Source of the DNA: Odoribacter sp036657595
GTDB taxonomy: Bacteria > Bacteroidota > Bacteroidia > Bacteroidales > Marinifilaceae
Length of the DNA: 15,114 nt
NCBI GenBank assembly: GCA_036657595.1
Contig: JAVXFZ010000064.1
Coordinates: forward strand, 1-15,114
Direction of reading: 5' to 3'
Position 1 is the first letter of the stretch. Each line of letters opens with the position of its first letter. Shown here in pieces: positions 13,548 to 15,114 of this stretch. A program made the translations under genes and the position numbers. Under the pieces are notes generated by a model. The model did no database searches. It saw only the letters and a list, made by a program, of their open reading frames with translations, and had not been told where the DNA came from.

Positions 13548-15114
13548 TTATTTCAATCTGATATAAGAAGTTTCTTCTGGGCAATTATCTACTTTAAATT
13601 CAAACTGTTGCTTATTCCTTTTGTCCATCTTTTGAAATCCAAGACTCGAATAATGTCCCTCGACCATCTTGTTTTTAGCCGTTGGTAAATATTCACCTAT
13701 AATACGTTTAAAACCATTTCTTTTTGCATAGACAAGTATGGTATTCAAGGTGAAAATCTCCATTCCACGTTTCAAAACCCGGCAACTCATCAGCCAGGTA
13801 TCCACGAAAAGCGTTTCTTTATCTTGCTTTTCCAGAATAACCACACAGATTAGTCCATTATCACCAAACTTATCCGACAAGGTAAAAGAAAGACAAACAT
13901 ATCGATCATCTTCAGCCAAAGCTCTGATTTCAGCCTCCGTATAGCGAATAGTCCGCAAATTAAACTGATTACTACGCTGCGAAAGTTGTGCAATCCGGGG
14001 AATATTGAAAACGTCAAATCCTTTCACTTCCGATGTCATATTCAATGACTTTAGGAAATCAGCTTCATTAGCAAAACTCTTCTGGAGCGAAACTCGTTGA
14101 GCCTCTACCTGATACTGCTGAGTCCGATCCTTATCGGCATCAGAATAAGATACCGTTTCAAAAAGATTCAAAGAGTAAAGATATTCCAAATATTCACCGG
14201 GATCTTTCGGCAATTCCGGAACAGTAATGCCGGGAATATTTTCTCTCACCATATTTCGTTCAAAAGGATTATCATCGAGAAATACCATCGAATCAAAACC
14301 AATATTGAGCGTATGCTGAATCAATCGTATATTATCTGCCTTATTATCCCAATTTGCAACAAATACTGCTATATCTTCCAAGTTTAATACCATTTCCGGA
14401 TTTTTCAGAAAAGGCTCTTTTGCTTTCTCTTCATCGTTCTTACTACAAACAGCAAGAATAATCCCTCTCATCTTAAGTTTCTTCACCCACTGTTGAAATT
14501 CAGAAAAAGCCTTGCCTATACCTAAACCGTGCCCAATCTGAATATTTTCCCAACCGTCATCACCAACGACCCCACCCCATAATGTATTGTCAAGATCCAA
14601 TATCAAACATTTTTTCAATTTTCCTTCTGCTGCACAAACAATATCCATCGTACGAGATGCCACATAAGGCAAACTATCAATGCTTAATACCATCTCCGTA
14701 CTAACGTAAACGTGACTATCAAACATTCGGTCACGTCCGAATTTATTTTGCAATCCTAATAAATCACAAATAAAAAGATTCGATTGTTGACAAGCAAACA
14801 TCATTAATTCGTAATTAAGTTTACGAAGCTGATAAGTAAATGATTGTTGCACTTTATTACCATAACTTCCGAAAACAGTATCCTCTATTTCCGGATAGTT
14901 GTAATAAATTATCCGTCCTGACACTGTATTGCAAAGAGTTTGAATAAAATCCAATCGTTCAGTGGTTAAATTAGATTGTCCACCTGATGATGAAAGATTA
15001 TATTTTTCTAACAACTTATGAGTAGATTGGAAGACTACAATATAATCAGCCGCAAACCTATGCAAATCTGATGTCAGATCAATCACCTGCTGTTCCACCT
15101 GATTATACTCTGCC
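13548..15114 (-). CDS. FkbH-like protein (HAD-IIIC), 5' end cut by the window edge
   Basis: The frame is open to the right edge; a GTG at 15098-15096 is an internal Val-type codon, since the preceding in-frame codons read A-E-Y-N-Q without a stop. At least 521 residues are present against a usual total of about 550-600. The HAD domain is clear: LILDLDNTLWGG, whose two catalytic Asp are at codons 14597-14595 and 14591-14589, then AVCSKND and FLDDNPFERNMV. The C-terminal part (VDTWLMSCRVLKRGME, then a conserved Gly/Tyr-rich tail) is the GNAT-like FkbH domain. Characterised FkbH proteins take a glyceryl group from 1,3-bisphosphoglycerate, dephosphorylate it and load it on an ACP. An ACP gene lies three genes downstream, which fits. 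The 186-bp gap to MaoC leaves open whether it shares that promoter. Confidence 0.93.
   Translation of the reverse strand, partial: AEYNQVEQQVIDLTSDLHRFAADYIVVFQSTHKLLEKYNLSSSGGQSNLTTERLDFIQTLCNTVSGRIIYYNYPEIEDTVFGSYGNKVQQSFTYQLRKLNYELMMFACQQSNLFICDLLGLQNKFGRDRMFDSHVYVSTEMVLSIDSLPYVASRTMDIVCAAEGKLKKCLILDLDNTLWGGVVGDDGWENIQIGHGLGIGKAFSEFQQWVKKLKMRGIILAVCSKNDEEKAKEPFLKNPEMVLNLEDIAVFVANWDNKADNIRLIQHTLNIGFDSMVFLDDNPFERNMVRENIPGITVPELPKDPGEYLEYLYSLNLFETVSYSDADKDRTQQYQVEAQRVSLQKSFANEADFLKSLNMTSEVKGFDVFNIPRIAQLSQRSNQFNLRTIRYTEAEIRALAEDDRYVCLSFTLSDKFGDNGLICVVILEKQDKETLFVDTWLMSCRVLKRGMEIFTLNTILVYAKRNGFKRIIGEYLPTAKNKMVEGHYSSLGFQKMDKRNKQQFEFKVDNCPEETSYIRLK

Noticed and set aside
15096..15098. GTG at 15098 as the start of the FkbH-like gene
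   Set aside because: The frame stays open upstream to the window edge and the protein would be shorter than usual for the family, so the gene is simply cut by the edge.

Overview
The window is an internal piece of a capsular or exopolysaccharide (Wzx/Wzy-type) biosynthesis locus from a Gram-negative gut-type Bacteroidota, most likely Bacteroidales. That assignment rests on low GC, tight same-strand packing, mostly absent Shine-Dalgarno sites, and a gene set typical of Bacteroidales CPS loci: a Wzx of that style, an EpsG-type Wzy, a pyruvyl-transferase-family protein, a ferredoxin/FrhB-type protein and several GT2/GT4 enzymes. It is inference from protein character; no marker gene fixes the genus. 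Every convincing gene is on the minus strand, so transcription runs from high to low coordinates. Both ends cut genes: an FkbH-type protein on the right lacks its N-terminus, and an NAD-dependent epimerase on the left is represented by only its first 21 codons.

In transcription order, the first block (15114-11983) is a small acyl-carrier-protein module: FkbH-like HAD-IIIC protein, a 186-bp AT-rich gap bracketed by a perfect 14-bp inverted repeat, a MaoC-type hot-dog hydratase, an SDR reductase and a stand-alone ACP. It looks like a pathway that builds a short hydroxy-acyl or glyceryl-type group on the ACP. Next (11972-10173) is a fusion of a two-[4Fe-4S] ferredoxin domain, an FrhB-type domain and a left-handed beta-helix acyltransferase. 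The third block (10114-5520) holds the Wzx flippase, an aldo/keto reductase that overlaps it by 23 bp, a membrane-anchored protein resembling a degenerate SGNH/DltD-type acyl-modifying protein, and a polysaccharide pyruvyl-transferase-family protein. The last block (5523-60) holds GT2, the Wzy polymerase, GT4, GT2, a 389-bp gap containing a possible gene relic, and an AmsE-like GT2, which runs by ATGA overlap into the epimerase at the left edge.

Read together, the glycosyltransferases would extend a lipid-linked repeat unit begun by an enzyme outside the window, Wzx would flip it and Wzy would polymerise it. The other genes point to non-sugar decoration: an ACP-borne acyl group, a possible pyruvyl ketal, and redox steps by the Fe-S/FrhB protein and the aldo/keto reductase. 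The ACP module feeding an acyltransferase domain fused to an Fe-S/FrhB protein is the most unusual part of the window. Four ATGA start/stop overlaps (60-63, 5520-5523, 6659-6662, 12960-12963) and mostly very short gaps support operon-like transcription. No rRNA, tRNA, CRISPR array, insertion sequence or integrase was seen.
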